Assembly (NCBI RefSeq): GCF_009664365.1
Contig: NZ_CP044310.1
Coordinates: 2,801,001-2,865,000, forward strand
Reading direction: 5' to 3'
Length of the DNA: 64,000 nt
Source: Paenibacillus xylanilyticus
Lineage (GTDB): Bacteria; Bacillota; Bacilli; Paenibacillales; Paenibacillaceae
The notes beneath the pieces were generated by a model. That model was given only the letters and a program-made list of their open reading frames with translations, did no database searches and was not told where the DNA came from. This document shows positions 10,112 through 19,185 of the stretch, piece after piece (position 1 is the stretch's first letter; each line of letters starts with the position of its first letter). The position numbers and the translations under genes were made by a program.

Positions 10112-10141
10112 CTTGTTGAAGCAGTCTCAACAAGATATAAT
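10112..10141 (+). promoter_or_regulatory. Promoter with internal inverted repeat before the YeeI-like gene
   Basis: TTGTTG (10113-10118) and TATAAT (10136-10141) are 17 bp apart. A perfect 8-bp inverted repeat CTTGTTGA-N7-TCAACAAG (10112-10119 and 10127-10134) covers the -35 and the spacer, where a bound repressor would block RNA polymerase. Confidence 0.6.
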
Positions 10142-10187
10142 AACTAGGTAGAATGCAGATTACATGTTGAAAGTGAGCGGAAACGAT

Positions 10188-10904
10188 ATGGGTCGTAAGT
10201 GGAATAATATTAAGGAAAAAAAAGCTTCAAAAGATGCAAATACAAGCCGGGTTTATGCCAAGTTCGGCGTTGAGATTTATGTAGCTGCCAAGAAGGGTGA
10301 ACCAGACCCGGAGGCAAACCGCGCACTAAAAGTCGTGCTGGAACGTGCGAAAACGTATAATGTACCAAAAGCGATTATCGATCGTGCGATGGAAAAGGCC
10401 AAAGGCAGCGGGGACGAGAACTATGAAGAGCTGCGTTATGAAGGCTTCGGACCAAATGGTGCGATGGTCATCGTGGATGCACTCACCAACAATGTGAACC
10501 GGACTGCACCTGAAGTTCGCTCCGCGTTCAACAAAAACGGCGGGAACATGGGTGTCAGCGGTTCGGTTGCTTACATGTTTGATCCCACTGCGGTCATCGG
10601 CGTAGAGGGTAAAAACTCTGAAGAAGTACTGGAAATCCTGCTCGAAGCAGACGTTGATGTACGGGATATCGTGGATGAGGATGAATCCGTGATTGTATAC
10701 GCGGAGCCAGATCAATTCCATGCCGTACAGGAAGCTTTCAAAGCTGCTGGTGTTACCGAGTTCACCGTAGCCGAGCTGACAATGCTGGCGCAAAACCATA
10801 TTGAACTTCCCGAGGATGCACAGGCTCAATTCGAAAAACTGATTGATGCCCTGGAAGACCTTGAAGATGTTCAGCAAGTGTACCACAACGTAGAGTTTGT
10901 ATAA
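10188..10904 (+). CDS. YebC/PmpR family protein, YeeI type
   Basis: 238 residues. The start [20 protein letters not shown] resembles Bacillus YeeI rather than the canonical YebC beginning MAGHSKW. I chose ATG 10188 for that reason; an upstream ATG at 10164 adds eight unlike residues. The three-domain fold is indicated by the basic N-terminal helices, [18 protein letters not shown] and the C-terminal [19 protein letters not shown]. YebC proteins have been described as DNA-binding regulators and, more recently, as translation factors helping ribosomes at difficult sequences; which applies here cannot be told. Single-gene unit between its own promoter and a bidirectional terminator. Confidence 0.9.
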   Translation: MGRKWNNIKEKKASKDANTSRVYAKFGVEIYVAAKKGEPDPEANRALKVVLERAKTYNVPKAIIDRAMEKAKGSGDENYEELRYEGFGPNGAMVIVDALTNNVNRTAPEVRSAFNKNGGNMGVSGSVAYMFDPTAVIGVEGKNSEEVLEILLEADVDVRDIVDEDESVIVYAEPDQFHAVQEAFKAAGVTEFTVAELTMLAQNHIELPEDAQAQFEKLIDALEDLEDVQQVYHNVEFV

Positions 10905-10941
10905 GATTACTTGCATACTTGCCTATTGCTTGTGTCTATAA

Positions 10942-10994
10942 GAAAAAGAGTGTCCAAACCATCATCTTACTGATGGCCGGGCACTCTTTTTTTT
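10942..10994. terminator. Bidirectional terminator
   Basis: AAAGAGTGTCC pairs with GGGCACTCTTT around an inner CCATCA/TGATGG hairpin. There are eight or more T on the plus strand and CTCTTTTTCTT on the minus strand, so it can end both the YeeI-like gene and the facing transporter operon. Confidence 0.85.
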
Positions 10995-11004
10995 GCATGT
11001 GTAA

Positions 11005-11493
11005 TTATGAATCGGACCGCAGAGCACGTCGAGGTTTCTCCGCTGTATTGCTTTTACTACCGCCAAATTTGAACAGTACAATCCCCCCCACGATGACAAG
11101 CACCCCGAGCAGCTGATTCCAGGAGAAGGGGATCTTCTCCAGCCCAAGCCAACCCATCGAATCAAACAACAGGGCAAAACTCAGTTGGGAGGTCAGGACA
11201 ATGGATATGGCAAAGGTAGGCCCGAGCAGCTTCATGCCCTGAACGAGACAGAATACGACGCCTACCCCGATAGCACCACTTATCCAGTACCATGGCTGCA
11301 TATGCTGGAAACTGAACGTGTTTTTGCCTTCCACGAGCAGCGAAATCAGGAATGAGGCAAGAAATCCGGTGAAAAGAACCATCGTTGTCGTGGACCATGA
11401 CCCGGTCTTTTCATTAACTTTACTATTAAAAACGGTTTGCAGACTGACGAGTGAACCTGCAAGTAATGCGAGCAAAATACCCGTAACAATCAT
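11005..11493 (-). CDS. YdcZ (DUF606) family small DMT transporter, second copy
   Basis: 162 residues with five hydrophobic segments, beginning MIVTGILLALLAGSLVSLQT and containing the family pattern of small residues and VNEKTGSW. YdcZ proteins are half-size relatives of drug/metabolite transporters in the inner membrane, expected to work as dimers; substrates are unknown. Last gene of a minus-strand operon after a Crp/Fnr regulator (14-bp gap) and another YdcZ protein. Its C-terminus is basic (KPRRALRSDS) while the partner lacks a tail, which fits a heterodimer of opposite topology, an inference. Confidence 0.85.
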   Translation of the reverse strand: MIVTGILLALLAGSLVSLQTVFNSKVNEKTGSWSTTTMVLFTGFLASFLISLLVEGKNTFSFQHMQPWYWISGAIGVGVVFCLVQGMKLLGPTFAISIVLTSQLSFALLFDSMGWLGLEKIPFSWNQLLGVLVIVGGIVLFKFGGSKSNTAEKPRRALRSDS

Positions 11494-11507
11494 GAGCTGT
11501 AATCTCC

Positions 11508-12206
11508 TTATTCATAGATGTTGTGACCTGCAATTTGACGCAAACCGGCTCGATCCTTGACCTGAATAAAACCTTGGTTGCGTTCAATGAACCCGTCCGT
11601 ACATAGCTTCTGAATGACCCGATTTAGATGCCGATAGCTTGTGCCGATCAGATTGGCAATGTCCGTCAGATTGAACGAATCCAGCCCTTCATGTACGACG
11701 GCACCTGCCTCCTCGGTGGAGATAGACAGCAGGTAGCTGGCTAACCGCACCTCGACCGGGTACATCAGGTTGAAGCTTGAGAAGTTTGAATCAATATAGA
11801 ACTTATGAGAAATGATCTTTAGCAAAAATTGAAGCAAAGGGGCGTAGTCGCCTGCATGTTCGGCCAGGTGTCGGTAGTGGATACGCAGCATGACGACAGG
11901 CGTGACAGCCTGCACGGTATTGATGATGTGACTTTCCCGGACATACTCCACGTCCCCAACAACTTCAAGTGGGGTTTTGAAGCAGAGCACGAGTGTTTTG
12001 TCCTGGGCAGACGTCGTAAAAATCTTGATTTTGCCTTCAACCAGCACATATAAGTATTCGGATGCTTCGCCTTGTCGGCAGATCAATTCACATTTTTCAA
12101 AATGACATATGGTCATCAATGGACGCAGGGGCTCGGGGAATACGGTTTCGAGCTGGTACTGCTTCAAGTAGTGCAGCAATTGATTTTCATCATGGACTTC
12201 TTCCAT
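11508..12206 (-). CDS. Crp/Fnr family transcription regulator
   Basis: 232 residues from ATG 12206, the start I prefer because GGGGGCGAAG precedes it; a TTG at 12239 adds 11 residues but has no binding site. The N-terminal half is a cyclic-nucleotide-type beta barrel (CRQGEASEYLYVLVEGKIKI, about 42-61). The C-terminal half is a winged helix with NLTDIANLIGTSYRHLNRVI as recognition helices. No cysteine cluster of the Fnr kind is seen, and the arginine that binds cAMP in Crp is not evident, so the signal is unknown. Sandwiched between two YdcZ transporter genes and probably controls them. Confidence 0.88.
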   Translation of the reverse strand: MEEVHDENQLLHYLKQYQLETVFPEPLRPLMTICHFEKCELICRQGEASEYLYVLVEGKIKIFTTSAQDKTLVLCFKTPLEVVGDVEYVRESHIINTVQAVTPVVMLRIHYRHLAEHAGDYAPLLQFLLKIISHKFYIDSNFSSFNLMYPVEVRLASYLLSISTEEAGAVVHEGLDSFNLTDIANLIGTSYRHLNRVIQKLCTDGFIERNQGFIQVKDRAGLRQIAGHNIYE

Positions 12207-12249
12207 AAAGTACTTCGCCCCCGACCTGTTCTTGTGCAAACTAAAAAAA

Positions 12250-12675
12250 CTACAGTTTCATAATAATAACACCCGTAATCATGAGTGCTATGCCTAGAAA
12301 TTGCGGCAGCTTCATCTTCTGCTTCACAACACCAAACCACCCGTTGCTGTCGACCAGAAAAGTCAGGAACAGCTGTGCAATCAGCAGGGCAGAGATGGTG
12401 AAGGTAACCCCAATTTGTTGAATGGCAGACACTTCACTGAAAATAATAACCGCACCGAAAGCTCCTCCGGCGAGATATAGCGGCTTGACTTGTTTTAATC
12501 CCTGAAGATTGACATCCCGGACAAACATCAGAATGATGGCTGCCAAGATAAAGCCGGTAAACTGTGTAATGGTGGCGGCTTGCCATGTACCCATGTCCGT
12601 ACTAATTCGGGTGTTGGCCACACCTTGCAGCGTAATGCAGGCACCGCCGAGTAATGCAAAAATAATTCCTTTCAT
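12250..12675 (-). CDS. YdcZ (DUF606) family small DMT transporter, first copy
   Basis: 141 residues, five hydrophobic segments, start ATG after AAGGAG. MKGIIFALLGGACITLQGVANTR and the second repeat-like part QFLGIALMITGVIIMKL match YdcZ proteins. It leads the operon ydcZ - crp-like - ydcZ, with the stop 43 nt before the regulator's preferred start. Together with the second copy it likely forms a two-subunit transporter; direction and substrate are unknown. Confidence 0.85.
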   Translation of the reverse strand: MKGIIFALLGGACITLQGVANTRISTDMGTWQAATITQFTGFILAAIILMFVRDVNLQGLKQVKPLYLAGGAFGAVIIFSEVSAIQQIGVTFTISALLIAQLFLTFLVDSNGWFGVVKQKMKLPQFLGIALMITGVIIMKL

Positions 12676-12741
12676 GCTGTACGCTCCTTATCACTGTGTT
12701 ACTTCGACTTCTATTAAATGATAGAAGTGCCCCGAACGCCA

Positions 12742-12755
12742 AGGACAAATGTCCT
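12742..12755 (-). promoter_or_regulatory. Inverted repeat upstream of the ydcZ-crp-ydcZ operon
   Basis: AGGACA-AA-TGTCCT is a perfect 14-bp palindrome starting 67 bp before the first start codon. Crp/Fnr proteins bind short twofold repeats, so this is a candidate site for the operon's own regulator. No clear -35/-10 pair was found next to it. Confidence 0.35.
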
Positions 12756-12877
12756 GAACTCCAAAACCATAGCCATCAGCGTACAACATTGGTGCATAAA
12801 AATCCACATGTGAGCAAAGTAGAAATCGTACAATCTAAACTCAATCAGTCAGACAGCAGCTAAGGATCTTTTGCAGG

Positions 12878-12907
12878 AAAATAAAAAGAAACCCTCTTCG
12901 CAGAGGG
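12878..12907 (-). terminator. Terminator of the NIF3 gene
   Basis: On the minus strand CCCTCT-GCGA-AGAGGG is followed by TTTCTTTTTATTTT. It lies 22 bp after the NIF3 stop. Confidence 0.85.
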
Positions 12908-12928
12908 CGGCGATCAAGTCAAAATCAA

Positions 12929-13726
12929 TTAAAGCACGTTATATATAGGCTGTTCTCCAACAAAGGTTACAGTTAATTCAGGATAGGCTTGATCCAGCCT
13001 CTTGGCAAGGAGTTTCATCCCGGAAGACTCACTTTCGGCATGACCGATCATGATAAGAGCCTGCTGCCTGCCTAGTTGTACAGCATCACGTATGTATTCC
13101 GGTGTTTCCCATTCGAAGCCCTCTCCTGCAATAATCAGGTTCAATCGTTCGTTATGCAGCAGGGGGATCGTTAGATTCCCATTACCGCGAAAACCGACCA
13201 ACACAGCTGCACGCTGACAAGTCATCTCCAAGTTACCGGCAACGCGCACATATTCAATCTGAAGGGTATGTTTGATATGTTCTGCAATTTGCTGAACCGT
13301 CATACCTGGATCAAAGGAAAGAACATCTGCTTCCGGCTTTCTTTGCTCAAGGAAGGATGTCCATCCTAATGCTTGAACTAAACCTTCGGTGATGCCGTCG
13401 GGTTGAACTTGGTGAATGGAATCATGACAGCGATAAATGGCAATTCCGGCTTCATCAATGAGGTTACGCTTGGTCTGATAGACAGGATCTTCGGTTAGCC
13501 AATCCGTATGACTATGGTGGTTATAGAAGGGGGGCTCGTGGGCAATGATCAGGTTGGCTCCCTGTTGTACTGCACGTTCAATGACCTGCTGAGTGGGCAT
13601 GAATGCAACAACGACACCCGTGACGAGCTGATCCATCGATCCGCTAATTAACTGATCCACGGTGTTATCCTGCAATTCAACTTGAGCAGTCAAATGATCG
13701 ATAATTTCTTGAACACGTACCTCCAT
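12929..13726 (-). CDS. NIF3/YqfO family dimetal protein (GTP cyclohydrolase 1 type 2 homolog)
   Basis: 265 residues from ATG 13726, which has GGAGGT 9 nt upstream; a longer frame to 13822 adds residues without a binding site. The NIF3 metal site is recognisable as LIIAHEPPFY, the CHDSIHQV segment and IGHAESESSG near the C-terminus. In most members the first motif is HHP; here it reads HEP. The PII-like insert of long Bacillus YqfO proteins is absent. The cellular role of NIF3 proteins is unsettled despite the cyclohydrolase name. Monocistronic. Confidence 0.85.
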   Translation of the reverse strand: MEVRVQEIIDHLTAQVELQDNTVDQLISGSMDQLVTGVVVAFMPTQQVIERAVQQGANLIIAHEPPFYNHHSHTDWLTEDPVYQTKRNLIDEAGIAIYRCHDSIHQVQPDGITEGLVQALGWTSFLEQRKPEADVLSFDPGMTVQQIAEHIKHTLQIEYVRVAGNLEMTCQRAAVLVGFRGNGNLTIPLLHNERLNLIIAGEGFEWETPEYIRDAVQLGRQQALIMIGHAESESSGMKLLAKRLDQAYPELTVTFVGEQPIYNVL

Positions 13727-13822
13727 GAATACGATACCTCCAATGACAGAATATATCCTCAGTGTATCATTTCGATGAAATGCCAGCATTAACCATTGTA
13801 GACTTACTGTGCTAAATAGCAC

Positions 13823-14144
13823 GTTAGTTACACTGCTAGATTAACAATGTTAATAGCGGGTTTACGTTATTGCTGGCTTCATGCAAACGTGATGGTGGGG
13901 TCTATTTACCTCGTAATTTAAGGAGAATGGACTATACATACGAGAGGGAACGTACATTAACAACCCTATAAAACGCTCTAAACGTAACGGTTCTGGGTAC
14001 AAGTAGTTTTCTTCTGCGAGAAAAAGTATACTAACATAGAATCTTTATCTGGATTAAGAAAGGCATCCATTACAACCTGCACTGAACATGTGATTCTTGT
14101 TTGGTTTTAATTATGATAAAGGAAGTAGAGAAAGGTGTGATTAC
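13823..14144. other. Intergenic region, no gene seen
   Basis: About 320 bp between the minus-strand NIF3 gene and the heme oxygenase. It must hold the promoter of the phytochrome operon. TATACT at 14027-14032 could be a -10, but no convincing -35 is at the right distance. The only longer frame in it is the upstream extension of the heme oxygenase. Confidence 0.5.
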
Positions 14145-14738
14145 ATGACAGCCAGTACCATTATGGAACGTCTGAAGAGTGAGACAGCGCATTATCACAG
14201 ACAAGTGGAACAGAACGACTATGCGAAGGCTATTATGAATCAAACCGTGAGCTTAGAAGAGTATAAGGAATACTTAGCGAAATTTTACGGTTTTTTAAAA
14301 CCGTTGGAAGAACATGCTCTTCAGCAGCCGTTTTGGGCGAATACAGGGCTTGATTACGGGATCCGGGGCAAAGCCATTTTGCTCGAAAACGACCTGCGTA
14401 ATTTAGGTTCTAGTGATGAAGAGATCAAGCAGCTGCCAAGATGTGAGGAATTGCCGGATATTTCTTCGCCTGCACGATTGTTCGGGTATCTTTACGTCAT
14501 TGAAGGGTCTACTAACGGAGGGCAGATCATAACCAAACGTCTCTCTCAGTTTTTGCCGATTGAAGCGGGCCATGGACTTGAATATTTCAATGCTTATGGC
14601 TCGGAAACCAGAACAAGATGGGCTGAATTCATGGCGCAGCTGGTTCAATTCGCTAAGAGCGAGGAAGATCAAAATGAAATGGTTCATACGGCCTCGGAAA
14701 CTTTCCGGCTGCTTGACCAATGGATTAATACCAAATGA
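14145..14738 (+). CDS. bphO: Biliverdin-producing heme oxygenase (bacteriophytochrome-associated)
   Basis: 197 residues from ATG 14145 (AAAGGTGTGA upstream). Heme oxygenases open heme to biliverdin, iron and CO. The N-terminal TASTIMERLKSETAHYHRQVE carries the proximal histidine region, and LFGYLYVIEGSTNGGQII matches the distal helix glycine motif. The next gene, 98 bp on without a terminator, is a bacteriophytochrome that needs biliverdin, so the pair is a chromophore-making and chromophore-using unit. Confidence 0.92.
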   Translation: MTASTIMERLKSETAHYHRQVEQNDYAKAIMNQTVSLEEYKEYLAKFYGFLKPLEEHALQQPFWANTGLDYGIRGKAILLENDLRNLGSSDEEIKQLPRCEELPDISSPARLFGYLYVIEGSTNGGQIITKRLSQFLPIEAGHGLEYFNAYGSETRTRWAEFMAQLVQFAKSEEDQNEMVHTASETFRLLDQWINTK

Positions 14739-14836
14739 GATATATAAACTTAGAATGTAATTAGCAAATACTTGCAATGAAAGAACCTTTTAACGTTGGT
14801 ATATATTGAAATATATGAGAGGGGTTTTTTCAGTCC

Positions 14837-17377
14837 ATGGCCGAATCGAAGTCGAGGAAAGATAATAATCTGCTGAACCGTACGCTGCTTCATCAAGGTA
14901 CGTACACCAATGATCCGATAGATCTCAACAATTGTGATAAAGAACCGATTCATATTCCCGGCTTCATTCAGCCTCATGGTGTACTACTGGCTGTGAATAC
15001 CCAGAGTGTCCCTACCATTGTACAATGCAGTCAGAATACAGAAGAGCTGCTCGGCCTTGAAACCGATAAAGTGCTCGGTCTGCCTCTCGAAAATCTGATT
15101 GGCAGAGAGAGTCTTCACCAGATTCTCGCACGCAGCTTCAGTGCTTCAGTTACCTCAGATCTGCAATATATGGATATTACAATCAACATCGCTGGACATG
15201 ATCAGATGTTCACGTCGGTGATCCATGAGAGCGAAGGGTTGCTCATACTGGAGATGGAGCCTTCCAATGAGAGCAGAACGATGGAAGGCAATGATTTTGA
15301 GTGGATCTCACGCTTTTTCGGAAGGATCAAGAGCACGGACAGCCGAATTGAGGCCAGTCAGATTGCAGCGGAGCAAGTGAAGGAAATGCTTGGTTATGAC
15401 CGGGTCATGATTTATGAATTTGACGAGCAATGGAACGGAAAGGTCATTGCCGAAGCGCGTGAGGAACAGCTGGAACCATTTCTCGGACATCATTATCCGG
15501 CTTCGGATATTCCTAAACAGGCACGTGAATTGTATTTGCGGAACTGGCTGCGTACCATCGTTAATGTCAATTACAAACCTGTAGAGATCATCCCTACATT
15601 GCAGCCCTTAACGGGTAAACCTCTTAATCTAAGTCTTTCGGTCCTGCGCAGTGTATCGCCACTGCATATTGAATATTTACAGAACATGGGCGTTGGAGCG
15701 ACAGTAACGATCTCTCTGATCCATGACAATCAACTGTGGGGCCTCATTACATGCCATCATTATTCAGCCAGATATGTACCTCATCGTGTACGGAACTTAT
15801 GCAACTTCCTCGGTGCGTTTTTCTCCAGCGAATTGTTCCAGCGTCAACAGCTGGACGAATATCAGGCAGAGATCAGGTCGCGGGAAGCTGCTTCCCGGAT
15901 ATCGAGCATATTTATCGGGAATACCAGCCCGGCCAGAATTATGGAAGAGCTTCAGAGTGAAGAGCAAACGTTACTTGGTATTATGAGTGCTTCCGGGGCG
16001 GCCATCTGCTACCAGGACAAATTAATGTTGTATGGGGATACACCGACACGTGAACAAGTGCGTGAGCTTGCCGCTTGGCTTGCGGGTAAATCAGAGGACT
16101 ATAGTTACCATACATCCAAGCTGAGTTTGGAGTACGGAGCTGCGTTAGCCTACAAGGAGAAAGTGTCTGGCGTAATCTATGTAGCGATCTCACCCGGGCA
16201 GCATCATTATATGATCTGGTTCAGGCCTGAGGTGATTCAGCTTGTCGATTGGGCAGGGGACCCGGCCAAAGCTGTACTTAAAACCGATGACGGAGTGCGT
16301 CTCTCTCCGCGTAAATCGTTTGAGAAGTGGCGAGAGGTTGTACAATCCACTTCCTATCCTTGGACAATCAAAGAGCTGAGTGTGCTGCCTCTGCTCAAAA
16401 GCATTGTGCGTCGTCAAACGGAAAATCAGCTGGTTCAGGCCGAAGAGCAGGCACTGCAAAACGCACGAATTTTGCGGCAAAATGAACAACGCTATTTGCA
16501 GCTGATGGAGTTCTCACCTGTAGCATTCTTTACGTTGACGGATGGCAAAATTATATATTGCAACAACCGGGCGGCAGAACTGCTGGGGTATGAAAACTCG
16601 AAGCCTCTGAACGGCATGGACTTCAGCCAATTCGTGCCTGATAATGCAAGATCCGTCTTGCAGCAGCATTTGGAAGAGCTCCAATTAGAGGATACACGTT
16701 TGTACACGAATCAGTCCTACTTCACAACAGCTGCAGGAGCTTCCCTGCTCCTGGAAGTTACACTTGCTTCGGTGACGCACGCAGGCAAACCTTCGGTCAT
16801 GGTCGTTCTCAACAGTGGAGTATCCAACCACGAGCAGGAAGGTTATACGGAGACAACCAATCAGCTGCAAAACTATCTTAATACAGATCCATTAACGGAG
16901 ATGCCGATTCAATCCATATTTAAATCGCAGCTTCAGGAAGATTGGGATGCGTGTTTGCAGGAAAAATGCAGTCTGGGACTGCTGATTATTGATATCGACG
17001 ATTTCCGATCCTACAACGCTACCTACGGTCTTCAGGGCGGAGACCTCTGCCTGCAATGGATAGGCGAAGTGCTGGCTGTCGTTAGTGAGCAGAATGAAGC
17101 ACTGATCTCCCGCCTGCGCGGAGGAACTTTCATGCTGAAACTCAAGGGTACAACGTCAGAACAGGCTGACCAGCTTGCAGAAGAGATCAGGCAGCATGTG
17201 CTTGCTCTTCAAATTCAGCGGGACCCGTCCAGCCCGAATGAAGTCGTTACCGTCAGTGTGGGCGGTGCTGTTATGGTGCCTGAAGTGAGTCTGGCCGTGT
17301 CCGGTTTAATTGAAAAGGCAACGCAGGCTTTGCTTCAATCGAAGAATGAAGGGAAAAATCGGATCACCATGGTCTGA
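14837..17377 (+). CDS. bphP: Bacteriophytochrome with PAS and degenerate GGDEF output domain
   Basis: 846 residues: PAS-GAF-PHY photosensor (about 20-530), an extra PAS (about 550-660) and a GGDEF-type domain (about 690-846). Cys33 in DLNNCDKEPIHIPGFIQPHG is the expected biliverdin-attaching cysteine. YPASDIPKQAREL is the GAF DIP motif and PRKSF (about residue 490) is the PHY tongue. There is no histidine kinase. The GGDEF loop reads RGGTF near residue 760, without the acidic pair needed for diguanylate cyclase activity, so the output is probably binding or protein interaction. GAGAGGGG lies 12 nt before the ATG. Red/far-red sensing is inferred from the family. Confidence 0.93.
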   Translation: MAESKSRKDNNLLNRTLLHQGTYTNDPIDLNNCDKEPIHIPGFIQPHGVLLAVNTQSVPTIVQCSQNTEELLGLETDKVLGLPLENLIGRESLHQILARSFSASVTSDLQYMDITINIAGHDQMFTSVIHESEGLLILEMEPSNESRTMEGNDFEWISRFFGRIKSTDSRIEASQIAAEQVKEMLGYDRVMIYEFDEQWNGKVIAEAREEQLEPFLGHHYPASDIPKQARELYLRNWLRTIVNVNYKPVEIIPTLQPLTGKPLNLSLSVLRSVSPLHIEYLQNMGVGATVTISLIHDNQLWGLITCHHYSARYVPHRVRNLCNFLGAFFSSELFQRQQLDEYQAEIRSREAASRISSIFIGNTSPARIMEELQSEEQTLLGIMSASGAAICYQDKLMLYGDTPTREQVRELAAWLAGKSEDYSYHTSKLSLEYGAALAYKEKVSGVIYVAISPGQHHYMIWFRPEVIQLVDWAGDPAKAVLKTDDGVRLSPRKSFEKWREVVQSTSYPWTIKELSVLPLLKSIVRRQTENQLVQAEEQALQNARILRQNEQRYLQLMEFSPVAFFTLTDGKIIYCNNRAAELLGYENSKPLNGMDFSQFVPDNARSVLQQHLEELQLEDTRLYTNQSYFTTAAGASLLLEVTLASVTHAGKPSVMVVLNSGVSNHEQEGYTETTNQLQNYLNTDPLTEMPIQSIFKSQLQEDWDACLQEKCSLGLLIIDIDDFRSYNATYGLQGGDLCLQWIGEVLAVVSEQNEALISRLRGGTFMLKLKGTTSEQADQLAEEIRQHVLALQIQRDPSSPNEVVTVSVGGAVMVPEVSLAVSGLIEKATQALLQSKNEGKNRITMV

Positions 17378-17435
17378 TATTCATAACGAATCAACAATTC
17401 ATTTTATCAAGGCTGGCTGAGAAAGAATGATAAGG

Positions 17436-17480
17436 TGGCGTTTGAACTGGAGACCAGTTTGAACGCCATTTTTTCTTTTT
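17436..17480 (+). terminator. Terminator of the phytochrome operon
   Basis: TGGCGTTTGAACTGG pairs with CCAGTTTGAACGCCA (two wobble pairs) around AGA and is followed by TTTTTTCTTTTT. Confidence 0.85.
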
Positions 17481-17520
17481 ATTGAAAAATGCATTCTCTT
17501 CGCCATTGTCACAGGACAAG

Positions 17521-17529
17521 TGCTATAAT
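17521..17529 (+). promoter_or_regulatory. Extended -10 promoter of the TerB-ATPase-helicase operon
   Basis: TGCTATAAT is a perfect extended -10 element 60 bp before the first start. No good -35 is visible, as is common with extended -10 promoters. Confidence 0.6.
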
Positions 17530-17588
17530 GAGGCATATGGATACACTTGTTCGTATTATGAATTATCGAGGATGGTGAAACAGTTTCA

Positions 17589-19178
17589 ATGAAAGACCAT
17601 TCAAGACAGTTGGAATTTATGGAGATCGATCTGACCGAAGAACCAGAAGCTTCGGCTGTTCCGGTGCCTGAACGTTCAACCCTCCCCCACAGGCAATTTC
17701 ATTCAAGCCGTGCTGGCGGCAGCATATTGTCTTCGGAGAAGCGATTCGTGGAAGAGGCGCGGCAGCTTGAAGAGGTGGAGGGAGATCCTGCTCCGTTTGT
17801 TCCGTTCATGAGCTACTGGCCGACTTATGGTGTCATGAACGAGTCCCAGCGCGAGTGGTACTTATACTGGAGGTCGGAAGTAAGGCAAGGACGTTTCTTG
17901 GATACAGATCTGTCCTACGTATTCGTTCATACGTATGAATTGATTAACGGAGTAGGGTGGAGTGATCCTCAAGCGGGCTACGATCAACTGAAACAGTTAT
18001 GGATACATTACCGTGTTCAGAATCCACAGCTGGACACGTATATGCAGGAATGGCTCGTGGATTACACGTTGGTTCATCAACTGGATTTACCGTTGTCCGA
18101 GATACTGGACATTTCAGGCGGATACCTTACCGCTGAGATACAGGATATGGAGATGCAGCGGATTTTGCAGAATCAAATCTCCGACGTTTCGTTGAATCTG
18201 CTGCGGCGATATTATGACTATGACATCTCGCTCAGCAAATTTTATAGGGATGGCGGCCAGGAAGTTCTGGAAGAGCTTATTCCCAAGGTTATGGCGCTCG
18301 TCGATTCCTATCTGCGGCGAACACGTCAGGCGGGGATCGCGGACCAGTTTATACAGGATAAGCCAAGAACAACGGAGCGGGTGCTCTTTCGCAAAGCGGT
18401 ATATGACGATACCCTTTATGGGAAAACGGTTCCCTTATCCTATGTTCCGGTTGGAGAAAATTCGGATTTCGTTCAGTTGGTTACACGCATTTTTCGATGT
18501 ACCGAAAACAAGTGCCGGGAACTGCTCGGTTTCAGAGGCCGATTGCGCGGAAAGACTCTGGAACCTGAACTCGCAGGCTTGATCGAACGTTATTTGGACA
18601 AGGCCTATGCCGCTAAACAAGCAGAAGCTGCCGTGAAACCAATCATTCGAATTGATGCGGAGAAACTGACATCATTACAGCAGGAGAGTGAATATGTCCG
18701 CCAGGCTTTAACGATTGAGGAAGACGTGGAGCAGGTACAGGAAGCGGCTTCCTTCGAACATCAGGTAGAGGTTGAGGGAGAAGCCAGCGAAACTGTGAAA
18801 TTTATGACTGAACTGAAAAAGGATCACTCTCTCGAACGAGAGGCTGATGGGGCGGTAGCTGAACGTTCCGAAGCCATCGCAACGAATAATGCACCAGTCC
18901 GTTTGCAGTGGGAGGAAGCGATTGCCGGGGATGTGGATGAAGAGTGGCTGCACTTGGCGGACCAGCTTGCTCCTCAGCATGTGCTGGCCATTCATGCTCT
19001 GCTCGGCGAGGACCCGGATACTGAACTGAATCTTGTGGCTGAGCAATATGGAACAATGCCTGCACTTCTGCTTGATGAAATTAATGATCTGGCCATGGAA
19101 ACGATTGGTGACCTGCTGATCGACAGTGACCGGATTGTTACTGAATATATGAATGTAATTGAACATGTGAAGAGGTGA
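17589..19178 (+). CDS. TerB_N / TerB_C domain protein
   Basis: 529 residues. The segment about 75-280, beginning PFVPFMSYWPTYGVMNESQ and continuing WYLYWRSEVRQGRFLDTDLSYVF, is typical of the TerB_N domain. An acidic, low-complexity stretch (about 370-435) leads to a C-terminal helical region (about 440-529) like TerB_C, with EEWLHLADQLAPQHVLAIHALL. No membrane segment or signal peptide, so cytoplasmic. TerB-type domains occur in metal- and stress-linked systems, and TerB_N/TerB_C proteins are often encoded beside helicases and ATPases. The ATPase starts 7 nt after the stop and the helicase overlaps that gene, so the three should act together, perhaps as a DNA-surveillance complex. Biochemical role unknown. 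Confidence 0.85.
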   Translation: MKDHSRQLEFMEIDLTEEPEASAVPVPERSTLPHRQFHSSRAGGSILSSEKRFVEEARQLEEVEGDPAPFVPFMSYWPTYGVMNESQREWYLYWRSEVRQGRFLDTDLSYVFVHTYELINGVGWSDPQAGYDQLKQLWIHYRVQNPQLDTYMQEWLVDYTLVHQLDLPLSEILDISGGYLTAEIQDMEMQRILQNQISDVSLNLLRRYYDYDISLSKFYRDGGQEVLEELIPKVMALVDSYLRRTRQAGIADQFIQDKPRTTERVLFRKAVYDDTLYGKTVPLSYVPVGENSDFVQLVTRIFRCTENKCRELLGFRGRLRGKTLEPELAGLIERYLDKAYAAKQAEAAVKPIIRIDAEKLTSLQQESEYVRQALTIEEDVEQVQEAASFEHQVEVEGEASETVKFMTELKKDHSLEREADGAVAERSEAIATNNAPVRLQWEEAIAGDVDEEWLHLADQLAPQHVLAIHALLGEDPDTELNLVAEQYGTMPALLLDEINDLAMETIGDLLIDSDRIVTEYMNVIEHVKR

Positions 19179-19185
19179 GAGGACA

